NCBI GenBank assembly: GCA_036346275.1
Contig: CM070722.1
Span: 64,579,524 to 64,643,523 of the forward strand
Length of the DNA: 64,000 nt
Direction: 5' to 3'
DNA from: Otatea glauca
Taxonomy: Eukaryota > Streptophyta > Magnoliopsida > Poales > Poaceae
The position numbers were made by a program, and so were the translations under genes. Shown one piece after another: positions 1 through 14,733 of this stretch (position 1 is its first letter; every line of letters starts with the position of its first letter). Under the pieces are notes generated by a model that saw only the letters and a list, made by a program, of their open reading frames with translations, had not been told where the DNA came from and made no database searches.

Positions 1-1507
1 CTGCAAGAAGCTGCCTAGCTATGCCGTCCTTGTCCAGGCATGCATGCATGCAGCCAAGGCTCGCCTATCTGAATCTGAATTCTGAAAGGACCAATGCATT
101 TTAACCCAATCGAGTTTTATCTCTGAAAAGTGCGTACATGCGCATGGAGTCAAGCTCGACATTTGACTTGACTTCATGATGTCCAATGAATAGACAAACA
201 AACCTGATCTGTTATAGATCAGCAGAAGACCAGAAGGGCCCCAAGGAAAAAGATTGTTTGAGAAGGAAGCAACTCTGTTATGTGTAGCTAACGAGTATGC
301 TTTAAGCTCTAGTTTGCTTAGCTCTGATGCTGATAGATAGATAGATAGATACCGAGCTGTTGTATTAATTATATGTTTTCCATAGATCACGCAGAGTGTC
401 ACAGTTGGATGTGGATCTTGGAATGTTGCTCAGCATAGTTAGAATAAAGATTATTGTGGTTCTGCCAAAGATTTTCTGGAGTTTGTTTAAGCATGATAGT
501 TGCATCTTCAGTCACAACTAGCAGTGACTTTTAGTACCATATAGCCTACGGCTTTAAGCATACTCCACATGATTTGCAGCCTGGTTATGAGCTGCTCCTG
601 AGTTGTAGTGTTTCAACTTGACCAGCTGAAATTAGCACACAGTACGCATGCCACTGGAGTAATTAACCAGTTTGACCTGTCTCTGTCTGGTAGCTTTTCC
701 ATGAACACTGGATTGGTCCTGAACTTTTGAGGTTTGGTGAAATGGGCGATTATTCATATCGTCTACTCCCATAGTTGTGTGCAAAGCATCAAAACAAAGA
801 AACAATTAAAATGAACACAAAAGAGACTGAAGTGGAAAAGGCAGTGGAATTTTTTGTATGACAAAAGTGGGGAGAGTGGAATGAGGCTATGAATCAACCA
901 CCATGATGTTGTGTCTGCAAAGAGGATGGCAAAACATAATCATCCCATCTCACATGCCTCCTTCCCTCCAATAAAGTATTAGTATCAGCTAATTGATTAC
1001 TCTCCTCTTGCATCAATTATCTTATCTGATACCAGTACAACAGCTAAGCAAAGCAAAACAAAAGCGGTCAATTTACCCGACTACTATACACTGGTTTAAC
1101 TTTTAAGCCTCTATAGTGTATATATAAGAATGTTCTTCATGTTGTAGGATTAGCAACTGTTACACATGATTGTGGTGATCAGTCGAGTACTTAATCATGC
1201 AGGCTTGCAACATTTGACTGGCATGCCTTTTAACATGTTACTTGACCACAAGCATAACAAAAACTACAGTTACCTCTTAGAGAAGTGTTTAATGTGAGAT
1301 TTTTGCATCGGTTACAAGCATGGCCTAGTTTCAGAAATATTCTGCAGCAAATTCACTGCGAGATTAAAATGCAAAGACGACGTTAATTAGTACTTGTTTG
1401 TACTAAGTGTACCTACATACAGATACAGTAGTACTCATGAATATATATACGCATCCAATGACCCAAAAGCATAAAGCTTTCCTAGCTACTACTTGCCCTT
1501 GTCTCTG
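1..1507. other. Intergenic DNA upstream of the auxilin-like gene
   Basis: No gene is supported here. The only long open frame (minus strand, 19-402) has no recognisable motif or codon bias. A short GATA microsatellite lies near 331-350. The last few hundred bases are presumably the promoter of the gene that starts at 1599. Confidence 0.6.
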
Positions 1508-1513
1508 TATAAA
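1508..1513 (+). promoter_or_regulatory. TATA box of the auxilin-like gene
   Basis: The sequence TATAAA lies 91 bases upstream of the ATG at 1599 and is followed by a CT/CA-rich stretch suited to a transcription start near 1540. It is placed by position and sequence only. Confidence 0.55.
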
Positions 1514-1598
1514 CAGGTTTATCTCTTCTCACACCAAGACGCACAAAGCTCACACATAAGCTAGTGTGGTAGTGTGTGATCGGCCGAAGAGCGCGGCA

Positions 1599-2816
1599 AT
1601 GGACGAGTCATGGAGGTGCACGATGGGGTCGGTGTTGCCGCGGCAGCGGTCGTCGGACCAGCACGCTGGCGGTCACCAGAGTCTCGCCCCTGATGACTTC
1701 CGGGACGTGTTCGGCGGACCGCCGCGCACCGTGCTCCTCCGCAGCTTCTACGGTGAGGCCGTCGACTACCACTCCCCGACGGGCCACGGCGGCACCGACG
1801 CCTTCTGCCGAAGGCCGTACGTCGACGGCCGGGGCCACCTGGTCCCGGCAGCCGTGCCCACCGAGGAGGGCTTCTTTGACGATATTTTCGGCGCCCGTCA
1901 CATGAGGTCAAGGTCGAAATCAAAGTCATCCTCGGTGGTCAGCTCCGAGGAGTTCGGCCCCGGCTTCTGCCGGCCTGTAGCCTCCGGCGGCCCCGGCGAC
2001 GCCACGCTCTCCTCCTTCGCTTCTAAACTCAGGTAAAAGTTCATCATCAACAGTTGTCCCTAGCTAGAAGTCTAGAACTAGATGATGCATGCATTGCATG
2101 CATGAAGCATTTAGACGGACCATAGTTCACGTGAAGCACATGCATATTGTTCATGTGCATCTCAAATGTCAAATCACATGTGCTACGTACATCGATCATT
2201 GATGATGTAACATTGATCGATCATGCCATCATTTGGCAGGCCGATTGATATTCCATCGCGCCGGTACGACTCGTCGCCGCCGTCGACGATGTCGACGAGA
2301 GGGGAGTATCAGAGCAGCTTCACGTGCTCGACGGTCGCGTACCCGGCGTCCCGCTACTACTACGTATACGGCGGCGACTTCAAGGCCGGCAGGGGGAAGC
2401 AGAGCAGCGCGGCGAGCAGTACTAACGCCGCCGAGAGCTCGGTCGCGCAGCACCACCGGCACCACCGCGCGAGCAGCGGCTTCTGCTGCTTCACGTCGAA
2501 CCCGGAGACGACCAGCCATGGGCCCAGCTTCCGGCGTACCCGCGGAAGGGGGCGGTCACCGGCTCCCGAAGCCGACACCACCACCGAGTGCTCTCGCGCC
2601 GACTACGGGTACTACTACTCGCCGCCGTCGGCCACGTCGTCGTCGGTGTTCGGCAACCCGCTGCCGAGGACGCCACGGCTGCTGGAGGAGGTGGTCAGGG
2701 AGGTGAGGGAGCGGGCGCCGTTGCTAATGGACGACGGCGACATTGACACCGTGGGCGCTGCGGCCGTGGACGAGGCGATTGCATGGGCCAAAGAGAGGTT
2801 CTGGAGCCAAGCCTAG
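1599..2816 (+). CDS. Auxilin-like / JAC1-type N-terminal region protein, two exons
   Basis: Exons are 1599-2032 and 2240-2816. The 207-bp intron has GT (2033) and AG (2239) ends and splits an Arg codon, giving a 336-aa protein. I chose the ATG at 1599 because the frame upstream of it has no ATG. Visible motifs are DDFRDVFGGPPR (about residues 32-43), a following LRSFYGEAVDY, FFDDIFG (92-98), and a C-terminal acidic/amphipathic end with AIAWAKERFW. The DVFGGPPR plus FFDDIFG pair is, from memory, typical of the N-terminal part of plant auxilin-like J-domain proteins such as JAC1. No J domain (HPD motif) is present, so this would be a short relative without co-chaperone activity, or an unrelated protein sharing the motif. 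The middle is low-complexity (Ser/His/Arg/Tyr). GC content is high, normal for grass 5' exons. The gene model is solid; the family name is tentative. Confidence 0.75.
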
Positions 2817-3439
2817 TAATGAACAGCAAGGATCAAGATGCGATGGCACTCGGGACTCAACAACGTCCAATTTTGATCCAACAATTCATGGTGTGCGTTT
2901 GTGATTACACTACGTACATTCTAGTTTAGCTGCCTAGTGATGATATGTGTTGAGATCAATATTTCCATTGTAACGCTTTATTATGGAAGATTGAACACAT
3001 TCCAGTCCACTTGCATATAAGCACGAATAAAAACATAATTGCTTTCAGAATGTGGCAAGATTGAGAATTGAGATAAGACTTAAGTTCAAGAAACGAAGGG
3101 AAAATGTAACATAAATTACAGAAGGGGTCAACATATGCAATATCGTGCTTCCTTGACAGCAGCCGATTCCTTTTTCTCATATATTTTGTTCCACACTTCC
3201 AATTATATGGGTACGGTCTGGTGGTCATTGCAATCGGTGATACTAATACACAGATTTTGCGGCCACTTGTAACTAAAAATACTATAGCTGCGACAGGGAT
3301 GATACTGACAAAATGCTGATCCATTTCTTGTGATCCTAAATATCATCGATGCTACACAAAACTTGGGCAATGAAAAGAATATGCAGAGACCAGTGTACAA
3401 AATTTTCCAAGTGGAACACTACACCTGTGTTAAGACTTG

Positions 3440-6400
3440 CTATTTTGTCCTGGTGATGACTCTCTGTGTAATATCAATAAGAGCACGCCTTGAAGTCAGA
3501 ACATCTTCATCATCGCTATCTGGCAGAGATTCTATGGCTTTGACTGCACGGTTAGCGTGTTCTCGTGCAAGCTCTTTTGTCCTTTCAATCCCACGGCTCT
3601 TCCGGAGGTAGTCAAGGGCCTGTAATTTGCAAAAGTGTAGACCTTAAGTTAACACAGTTTTTTCCCACCAATTGCTCACCACGCAATGTGGACATGAATC
3701 ATATGATGAAATATAGGTAGAAAATTTGGTGATAGCAACAGTATGGCAGTTGAAGTCAGTCTATCATGCTCCTCAGTTTCCTGGTAATATATAACTGTAG
3801 ATCTGAACACCAGCAGCATTAGAAATCAAAACTGGTAGTAGTGTGATTAAATTGTAAAATCATGAAATACAGGTTTATCTTTGTTGAAAGTCTATTCTTC
3901 TACCCTGTCCCCAAGTGTCCTGCTCTAGTGTCTAGAAACATGGCCCTTATGCATCAATAGCATGATGAGCATCTGCCATGGGGTGTGACATTGCAAACCG
4001 TGTGTAATTCTTTGTTTTGACCCAATAGGTAGAAAGAAGAATGAGAAAGACAGCACCCATCCTCAATATAAAATAATTACTCACAAGCTCAACATTTGCA
4101 GGTTTGTCAAAAGCCTGGTCAACAACTTCATGTAGTTGTGGGAATTCTTCCATCGCATATAGCATTGGGGCAGTAATGATTCCCTGCATCATGAATGCCA
4201 TCATGTAATACACAAAATAAGCACTACCTCAGAGTGAATGAGAGAATCAGCAGGCATGTGGTCCTTATTTGACACTTTTCTAACTGGATATGCCGGTGAT
4301 TGCTAAAGTAGGTGATCATAAACAGAAATTAGAATTTTCAAGTTGATACAAGAACTCTCTGCTAACCACATTTTACATCTAATTTCACTAGCTTCACTAA
4401 AAGGCACACAAAATTATTCTTATAAGCAATAGGTTTCAGAATATCCTCCTTATCTAAGTTAACAGTAATACACACTAGTTCTGATATGTGAAGGCTGAAA
4501 GGAGACAAAATCCAGCAAACTGACAATGATTGTCACCTATACATAAGCAATACTCATGTTAAATTCCAAATTCAAGTCATTCTTGTGAGAAGTGTTCTAT
4601 CTGTCTATCATGGGGGTCGCAAGTTCAAGACAGCAGCTAACACAAATACAGCAACATGAACTTTCGTGTCAGACAAGATGCAGTCTATGCTTATTAAATT
4701 ATTAGCAAATGTAGCATTGTTGTTAGCCAGCAAATTTTATATACATCTCCCCTAATGAAGGCTTCTAAAAGAATATGTTAAAGACTTAATATTCTAAGTA
4801 GTTGGAGCCTTGGAGGTTAAATGGATGTTTCAGATGATACAATGGGGAAATCAAATATAATAAAAACAAGGGGATCGCTGTTATTACATGACGAATGTCA
4901 GATAATGAACCCTTCCCAAGTGATGCAGAGGTGCCTGTGAAATCAAGAACATCGTCGATCAACTGGAAGGCTAAACCCTGCAAGGATACAGAGTTAATTA
5001 AATTGCTGCAAGGTTCACAGGATTAACTTAGAAGGAAATCTAGTTTCAAAAAAGGAAGGAAATAGTAAGATGTTTTACAAACCAGGTTTCGACCATATTC
5101 ATATGCAAGCATTGAGACCTCAGCAGTGTGCCCTGTAAGAATAGCAACAGCCTTGCAACTATTTGATATCAATGATGCTGTTTTGTAGTATGTCTTCTGC
5201 AAGTAGTATTCCATACTGCACATTTTTCAGAATCATATTAGAACCAGCAAACGAAGGCATGGAATTGCATGGAGAACATAAAGTAAATAAAGAAGTAAAC
5301 TGCAAACATTTCAGTTTGTATCTCTTAGCTTTAGGTATTATATGTGATTAGAGAAATTAAACTCGTAATAACCTTCGCCGTTGCTCTCTGCTTGTTGAGA
5401 TCTGCATAGTTTCACCAGTAACTAGATGTTCTACAGCAGTCGCCATTAGAGATACCACCTGCGTAAAGAAGATTAATCAATTGGTAGTTTGGTACTACAG
5501 AAGACTTGCAAGAAGGGAGCAGGCCAGTACTGCAATCGCAAGGGACAATCTAGAACTACAACATGAGCTCAGTTAGGAAATGCTGTTAAGAAATACACTT
5601 CCAGACAATATTGTGAATGATAAACCATTATGAATGCATAAGCTTGGAATGGGTAAGGCCAAGAAATATGCTTCCCTAAGAAAGAACACTAACAATGTAG
5701 AATTACAACATGAGCTCAGCTAGGAAATACTGTTAAGGAAATGATGATTATGCCCAGTGCAAACTACAAAAACTACAAGAACAAACTTGTTTTGACAATG
5801 ATGCTTATGAAACATGTTATATACCAAGGAAATAGCATTTTAATCAGAACAAGTAAATGTATGAGAGATCCAGAAAGGTGAAAGAATAAGTCAAACGGCT
5901 AAACGTCCATCTAGCAACCAGCATAAAGCATAACCACTTCAATTTTCCCCCTTTAAAAGACCATACTAAATATGAGACACATTGTCTTGAAGACTGGTAC
6001 AAATAAATAAATAATATTCATGTACCTCTGTATTCCCAAGTGCTGCAAGTGCCACACATGCTCTAGACAGGAGGAAGTCACCAGCCAGAACAGAAAGCTG
6101 CAAGTATGACAATTTGAGGAATACCAATGTCAACATAATTTCGATTGCAGTACCTCTAGAACAATTTTTGAATAATGATGTCCGAGCAACTTCAGAAAGT
6201 GCTTATGGTAACTTAGGGGAAAAAACATAAGCTAATCTAATGTTCAAAAACTTCAATTTCCACATGTCAAACTTCAAAGCTGTGCTTATTTTGACTTGGA
6301 ATCAAATGAACAAGTAATTCTTTGCCTTGTGCAGTGGTGCATAACAGTTTACTGGAAGGTAAAGCTTTTCATTGGGTTGCAACTACTAAAGTGATTTGTA

Positions 6401-8833
6401 GTTCTTAGTGTGAGGGCCCAGTTGTTTCACTTAGTATATTGCATGTGCAATTAGTGCGACGTACAATACCTTGTTGCCCATAATGCAATTCAACGAAGTA
6501 ACACCCCGCCTAGTGTCAGCATCGTCCAGAACATCATCATGCAGAAGGCTTGCGACCTGTGGCAGATATCAGCTTGAAATTTTTTAAAAGAAACAAATGA
6601 GTATTAATCTGAAGGACAGCCAGTATACTAACATGAATCATTTCAGTTATCTCAGCAATGTTTTGCTGACGTGTGCGGAGCTTATTTGCCAATATACTCA
6701 AAACTCCACCATCTGTTGATTCTATTAAGGGAAATTTCAGAGCTGATGCCATCAGCAACAAAACCTGCCAACAAAAATTACAACATTTAAAATGCAAAGA
6801 ACAAGAAAGGGCAGTGCAACAACCAAATAATAAAACAATACTGTAAACATGACTTTTAATAAATACAGACACTGAGATGTTACCGTAGGTCGGAATCTTT
6901 TTCCCTCAGCTCCCACCTTAAAAAAGTACTCAGCAGCTGATGCCAGTTTGGGGACCTGCAAAAGCAAAAAAATAGTGCTCACTTAGGCAAACCGGGGATC
7001 TTGGAAAATGGCAATGCGGTAGTTACTAGATCAATGAAACATCCATTCATCCTGCCATCAGCAGCCGAGATCAGAACTAAACAGAGAAGTTTACATGAGC
7101 AGGATCAATTTGTTACTAACCTCAGCAGCCACCATGGCTCGTAGCCTATTTGCAAGAAGTGACAGCTCATCAGCAACCAATTCAAATGGATCCTGCTGTT
7201 CCTGAAAGCAGTAGGAATTTTAGACTCTTCAAACTGTTTTACTATGAGGGGATAATAATACATTATACTTTACACGATTGGCTTTCATATGGAACAGCAA
7301 CAAAAAAAGATTTTGAGTGGCTGTTCAGTAGTAGAATTAGATCAGCACAATACAATTCCTGAAAACATAATTGAGAGATTTTTAATTCAAACTTCCATCT
7401 AAAATAATTTTTTTCCTTCAGCTATACAACAGGATGATAAATTGCTTTACACAGAAAGAGAACAATCGGCCAGGGTCTGGGAATATGAAACATAGTTTTC
7501 TGTGATAAAAAAGGAAAAATATTCAAGTTTCAAATGTTATGTAGAGCATAATGCATGGTTGTCTTGCTAAGCTCATTATACAACAATCTGATTCCATTCC
7601 AGTCTCAATATATTTGGCAGCATAACAAGTGGATTGATCAATTAAAAATTGAAGAACCATTTTATCCGCTGCATTGCCATCTTCTTGTTGATTTGGAGAT
7701 ACAGAAACTATGCATCTATAATAAGAAATAATTTGGGGGCATTTAATCTTCATGAGTGATTGAAGATTGGCATCAAACAAGAAGCCATTTGAGTCGCACA
7801 GTGTATCAGCAAAAATGCCACAATTGTATAAATGACAGCTGTCAGAATGTTAATGCAATAAAATCATGTGGCAGCAATCAATGAAGCAAAGCAAGGAGCG
7901 GCCCCGTGTAGCAGAATAACATGTGAAATAAAAATCCGTTTCGCAACAGCCCACTTTTCATATCTTTGTTCTGTTGCCGGACATGTTTTCAAATCATGAT
8001 CCTGTATGCAGGTCGCAGGCACTCTAGCATGATCATTTTGTGTTTTGGAAAGCGATTATGGTCACACAGTTTCTTTATTAAGCTGGGCTCTACACCAATC
8101 CTTGAAAAAAAAAAGGTATAATGACGGAGATCATTACAAACTTAACGAGCAGCAAAATCATTGCACAAATAAGGGTTCACCTACCTCAGCCCTCGAAACC
8201 CCATCCTGGCGAATCTGGTATTGGGCATCATGTAACCATCGCGAGCTCGCGAAAGCAGCTCCTCTGCAACCCACCACCTACTAATCCATACAAGAAGTAC
8301 GGAACCTATCAGCATAACAAAAGGCTAATCCAATGTACAGTTCAATAACATGTCCGCCCCCGGGGGCCGCGCCGCCGCGGCGGGCCACGGGCGCTAATTT
8401 TCTTTCACTCCTGCAATGCAAGAACTATGCAACTGACTAATCGAACTCACTAACATCGGTACGGGCAAATTAGTGTCATCACCGGCACTTTGCAACTACG
8501 AGCACGATTCCACAAGATTTTCTAGCAGCTTTACCCTAGTCGGCATGAGCACAAACACATTGCAGGCAGCTCCGCGGCCACCCACACCGATCGGATCCGA
8601 GCACCACGACGATACCGCAACGTCGCACCAGAACCCACTACAAGAACCGCCAAGGGCAGGAGAAAAATGGGGGAAGAGGGGACCTTGTTCCGAATCTGGG
8701 AAGGCGGCGGAGGGTGCCGCCCCAGGAGGGCGCCCGACGAGGAGAAGAGCCTCTGCACCTTGGCAGCACCGCCGCCGACGGCCCTGCCGCGTAGCGTGGC
8801 GATGCGCCGCGCGAGAGCCCACCGCCAAGACAT
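3440..8833 (-). CDS. SPS1: Solanesyl diphosphate synthase, mitochondrial type (SPS1-like)
   Basis: Twelve exons, 5' to 3': 8833-8684, 8277-8185, 7201-7121, 6955-6884, 6764-6633, 6556-6470, 6097-6026, 5458-5373, 5215-5083, 4977-4888, 4183-4085, 3619-3440 (stop TAG). All phases agree and give 424 aa, close to the rice SPS1 length I remember (about 430). The enzyme is a trans-long-chain prenyl diphosphate synthase that condenses isopentenyl diphosphate units to make the solanesyl (C45) side chain of ubiquinone. Motifs: GAEGKRFRPT (123-132), first aspartate-rich motif DDVLD (183-187) followed by RRG, and second aspartate-rich motif in GLAFQLIDDVLD (303-314, DDVLD 310-314). Residues 1-50 are rich in Arg, Ala and Ser, fitting a mitochondrial presequence. 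The intron 1 donor is AAG|GTCCCC, a weak GT site; it is chosen because it joins in frame to exon 2, which begins VVGCRGA. No break or missing catalytic residue is seen, so the gene looks functional. Confidence 0.95.
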
Positions 8834-11800
8834 CTCTCCCAAGATCGGGGGAGAGGGAGTTGAACTTGGAGAAAAAGTCAAAAGTCAAGAGGAGAGGGGA
8901 GAGAGGAAGGCGGCTTGGGCTTGTTACGTTCGGGGTTAGCAAACAGAGGAAGCCATGGGCGGCGCCGGGGAGTTACGTGGACGCGCTTGGTCTGCCACGT
9001 TTGCTTGTGGAACGCAGGGACGTGGGATTGCCACCTAGGTTCGGCGCCACCAAACTATTTTTATTCCGGAAATTAGGTATCGTTGACTTAGAATGTCAAT
9101 CAGTCGCAATGGGCATGGTAGTGCTTCTCTATACCCATATTCGCCAATCAGTTCTTCGCTCACAAGCATGCTTGCGTAGGGCAATGAGCAAAGAATCTCG
9201 TCCATATCTCGTGAACATGTTTGTTTACCCATAGCGTCTTCCCGTGGTGTAGTCTCTCGCTCTCACCAAATCGATGGAGCTGGAGGAGAGAGTAGCTTGG
9301 CTCTAGTTGCCGGAGGGTGAAATATAGGAAAAAAATTCAAATTCAACAGATACAACGACCATTGATCGAGATTTTGGAGGAGAAATGGATAAAAAAAACT
9401 CGTATATTATGGGGTGACACGCGTCAATATGGCACTGCGGGAGGAGGGATGAGGGGAGGATGTGAAGGACAGGAGAACCGAAGGAGGGAGTCCGCCACTA
9501 CCGCCTATAGCCTGGCAACAACTGGGTTGCCGGTGAATGGGAAGACCGGATGATGAAGGAGACGAAGAGAGCAGGCGTGCGATGAAGTTGAGGAATGAGA
9601 TGAGGGAGATGGGAATAAGCGGGTCGGATGACCGCTAGGTGGCGAAGTCGTCGATGGGCAGCTGGTGACGGGGAAGAGGTGGATGCGCGTGACAGCAGAG
9701 AGGAACGCGAAGGGGAGAGTGAAGGATGCAGGAGGAGACACGAGCGGCGGTTGGGTTTGGAGTGACCGAATGCGGAGGGGCCGGTGCATGAGTGGATGGG
9801 GTCACTGGATCTAGGGTGGAGCTCTCCCATGCATGCGCTCGTTTGCAAGACAAAAAGAGTGTGGCTCTCATGAACATGCACGATGCAATAAAAGAGAAAC
9901 ATACCTAACTCTATTAAGATTTTTGCTTGTGGGTATACGAATAATCGGGCAAGATTGTCATCTCTAGTTGGACCCTAATGAAAATACATAATTTTCCTTT
10001 TACAAAAATTGAATTACTTCTTATAAATTTTTTGTATCTAAATAGGTCCATAACAGTACAATCTTGTTTTTTTCTTCTAGAAGTTTCTTATGCCACTTTT
10101 TATCAGCATATCTGTAATTCACCAAGCTAGCAGCGCTATACAGTGGATTGAAAAAAAGTGAGGCCGAACATACACAGTTACCAAATGAGCTCCATCTAAA
10201 AAAAAAAGCTCGCCAGCGGATGGTGTACCCGGCGAAGTGGTAGACCAGGACCAGGTCTGCGTGGGGATTCTTTGGAGGAATGGGTCATGTTGTCAGCTTC
10301 TAGGCCACTTGAATGGTCACACTTTCTCCGACGGTGAAGATCACGTCCGCATTCCTTCCAGTACGGGCTAACTTTTATATCGTTCACAAATCACAACTAG
10401 GATGAAAGCCCAGCTGTACTAAAATGGCCGGCCCAACTCGACGTTTACTCTATTTGTTATTCTGAATGATGAAGGTGCGTAGTAGTAGTATTTGGTAACC
10501 TTGTAGTGAGGTGTGTGTATAATTAAAGTACTCGACGCAAATCGATAAAAGTGAAATCCCAATTGATATCCTCGTCTTCTCTCTGTCTTCTTCCTCGCTC
10601 TCTACTCCAATCCCCAATTCTGTCTGGATGTTCATCACAATACTACCGATGAGTTGGCGCGCCTGTGTTAAAACAGGCACGCTTGCTTGCCGGCAACCAC
10701 GGGCGCCAAGCATGCAAGAGCGCTGCACGCGTACGCGCTCGCATCGCACACGCGGGAGAGATGGAGCAAACAGATGGGATGCATGGCATATTGGCATGTG
10801 CCGCGCGAGGCCTATATATTCGCCGGCCATTATTATCAGTCGGGACCTGAACGAGCCAGCAGCCGCGCGCGCGCCGCTGATTGATATATCTACACGCTAT
10901 CAGCTAGCGTGGCCGGCGTGCCGCCGGGAGGCCTGGATGCGCACGGTTCCTCTTCATAACGCGCGCTTCTCTAGTGCCCGCTTCTATACACCATTATTTA
11001 AAAGTTGGGAATTGTTAAGTTTAGTGTTTTTGGTTTGTGAGTATTCATTTTTTTTCCTAGGGTAGTCAGATGTGAGGAGAGTGTGTAAATTGATTCCATC
11101 AATTGAATCTAGATCTGAAAGCTTAAAATATGGATGCTATTTAACAAGAAAACTCTCATATACTCCCTAGACACCCTAAATTAAAGTATAAATAAAAGAT
11201 ACAGGGTGATTATTTATTCATCCGTTTATTTAAATATATACAATATACAATCTGTATTGCACAGAAGCTCTTCTCTTTAGTTAAACTCTTCCCAACGCTT
11301 GATCGATCGATCATTTGCGCATGGTACGTTTCTATGCATGTTCATCTTTTTTATGGTACTACTAGTACTGTGTCATCCGCGTCGATAAACTAGTCTATAC
11401 CCTTTTATAATGCATCTAAGCATTCTTTTCTATGTCCACCCTAAATAATGCATCTCACTAGAGATGACTTAACCTTCATCCACCTAGCGAAACGTCCCCA
11501 GAAACTTGTCTCCATCAAAATTAACCTCTCAGATCTTTCCTCAGCTTTACTCACCCACATCCGATGGACATTGTTTAGTGTGTCTAACTCATCCTCGTGG
11601 CCCACAACAGATCTCCCCGCACCTCCAGCATCATCAAGGAAAAGGAAACGAAACGTCCTAGAAAAGGAAACTATCATACATTACGTGCTGAAAAAAGGAA
11701 ACGATCGGGAGAACGCACGCGGTGACCGGGGCAACGTCGTCGAGGCGTGCAAGAAAATTAAAGAAGATATTTCATGGATCTCTTGTGTCATGTATATGTA

Positions 11801-11978
11801 GTCATATATATTAAGCTTGCTAGATATATAGTAAATAAAGGAAAAGCGTTTAATGTCTCATGGCATGAGGAATATTCCTGCACACCCTGGCGCAGCAAAT
11901 GTTTTGCCGCGGTGCTGTGTCGCGGCAAAGGTCTGTGCCTTTCCCGTGGATTGGTGGCGCGGCGACGTGAAATTCTGT
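8834..11978. other. Intergenic DNA between SPS and the LTR-like fragment
   Basis: The first 150 bases are the CT-rich 5' leader and promoter of the minus-strand SPS gene. Beyond that I see no gene. Open frames around 8473-9234 are antisense shadows of SPS exon 1 and its leader, and those at 9498-9902 and 10450-11065 are GC-rich but show no motif. Confidence 0.55.
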
Positions 11979-12640
11979 AACATCCTAAAAATTTGCATAT
12001 TTTTGGTTTAATTGTTATTTATAATTTTCTTGTAATTTTGCTGATTTTTATGGATTTTGTAAAGGCCTTTTTCGCATTTTTAATTTTAATAAAAAGAAAT
12101 TTTACTAAATTTTTTTGCTTTTAAAAATTACAAAAATAATTTTATTTGGTACCAAATATTCCAAATTATTTTTGAGCAATTTTCCAAGATTTTTTTTACT
12201 ATTTTTACTAACACACTTTGTTTTCAGCTAAAAAATAAATAAATATAAGTCTAACTGACAAGTGGGACCGGACCCCACCAATCAGCCCTTTCTTCCACCT
12301 CCAGACCAAACCAGAGAAGGAAACCTTCTCTCTTTCCTCTATGAAAACCGATTTTTGAAGCTTCAAAATTCCGTGATTTGTGCGCCAAAAACTTTTCAAT
12401 TTTTCGCAGCGGGATCCTGTCGCCATCCTCTTGCCATTCATGGCCTTAATCCCCCCAAGTCCGAGCAAAAATCACGCCTTCCCCATTTTCGGCCACCACC
12501 ATTTTCTCTGCGATTGCGCTTTCCCCGGTCCTCCTCCCGCTCTATAAATGGGAGCACCGGGTGCGCAACTCATCCCTCGTTCCATTTTGCCACTTCTCCC
12601 AAGTTGTTTCGTCTTCGTTTCGTCATTTTTTGCAGGTAAA
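11979..12640 (+). mobile_element. LTR-like fragment, unidentified family
   Basis: The segment opens with TGTAACATCCTAAAAATTTG, resembling the start of many grass LTRs (TGTAACACCC...). It runs through AT-rich DNA to a CTATAAATGGGAG TATA-like box at about 12540, as expected for a U3/R boundary. I could not find the far LTR end, a target duplication or an internal domain, so it could be a solo or truncated LTR, or chance. Confidence 0.3.
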
Positions 12641-13119
12641 AACTTCGGCCGTGCTGCCCTTTTTTCGGCCGTGCACCGCTGTCCAGCCTCCTCCGGTGCC
12701 GCTGCCACCTTCGCCCCGTCGCGCCATCACTTGGCTCCGCCGCATCGCCGCGCTTGCTCGGCCGCGTCGCCGTCTCGGGCCCAAGCGACTGGCGCCAGTA
12801 GTGCCGGGTGCACGGTGCACCCAGGCTGGCTCGTGAACCCAGTCCACCCACTCGGGGGCCAATTTGTCAACAGAAAAAATGAAATTCTTTTCTGAAAAAT
12901 ATTTTATGACATCATCAACACTCAAGTGAATTGTGTTAACTTTAAAGAGACGGCCAATGCGATTTGTGACTATATCATGTCTATAACTAACGGGGATGCT
13001 TTGGGGTACGTGATTCTTATTATTTCTACTATTTTTCGTGCCTTCATACACATAGCTACTCTTTTGTACGTGTTAAGCTGATTAGTGTTAATATCTAACA
13101 CAAAGCATCTTTTACTGGA

Positions 13120-13310
13120 AAGAATTGGTGCGAAACTCCAAACCTTACCCTATAAGCATAACAGTCGAGAAACTCCAAGAAATACTTGATGGTAGAAAAC
13201 CTATGGACATTGATTGCTTTAATGCAGGGGTGCGCATGTTCGCAAGCGATGAAACCATGTATTTCAGGGATCCCATATGCCACTACCTACATTTACAGTT
13301 CTGCGTATGT
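13120..13310 (+). pseudogene. Ulp1-protease-like transposon scrap
   Basis: One frame reads VRNSKPYPISITVEKLQEIL, then DGRKPMDIDCFNAGVRMF and CHYLHLQFC. The 'PMDIDCFN.AVR' block is one I associate with Ulp1-type (C48) protease regions carried by plant CACTA and Mutator-like elements. No catalytic triad is visible and the frame closes downstream, so this is at most a remnant. Confidence is low because only one motif block supports it. Confidence 0.35.
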
Positions 13311-13419
13311 TTTAATATTTTTGCGTTATATATATACACATTATGCAATAATCAACTGGCTATAGTGATGATGCTCTACAATGTACTTACAGGATTCACC
13401 TATCCTCAGTAAGTGTTTC

Positions 13420-14733
<1,314 letters not shown>

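Noticed and set aside
1561..1929. Minus-strand and alternate plus-frame proteins across 1.56-2.8 kb
   Set aside because: Shadow frames of the auxilin-like gene, whose splice junction and motifs fix the real frame.
8473..9234. 253-aa plus-strand open frame overlapping SPS exon 1
   Set aside because: It is antisense to the SPS first exon and leader, with no domain. GC-rich grass exons often leave long antisense frames.
9498..9902. Minus-strand 134-aa Ser/Pro/His-rich frame
   Set aside because: No ATG context, motif, splice sites or promoter; composition only.
11979..12900. Complete solo LTR
   Set aside because: Only the start and a TATA-like box are visible; no CA end or target duplication was found, so it is listed as an LTR-like fragment.
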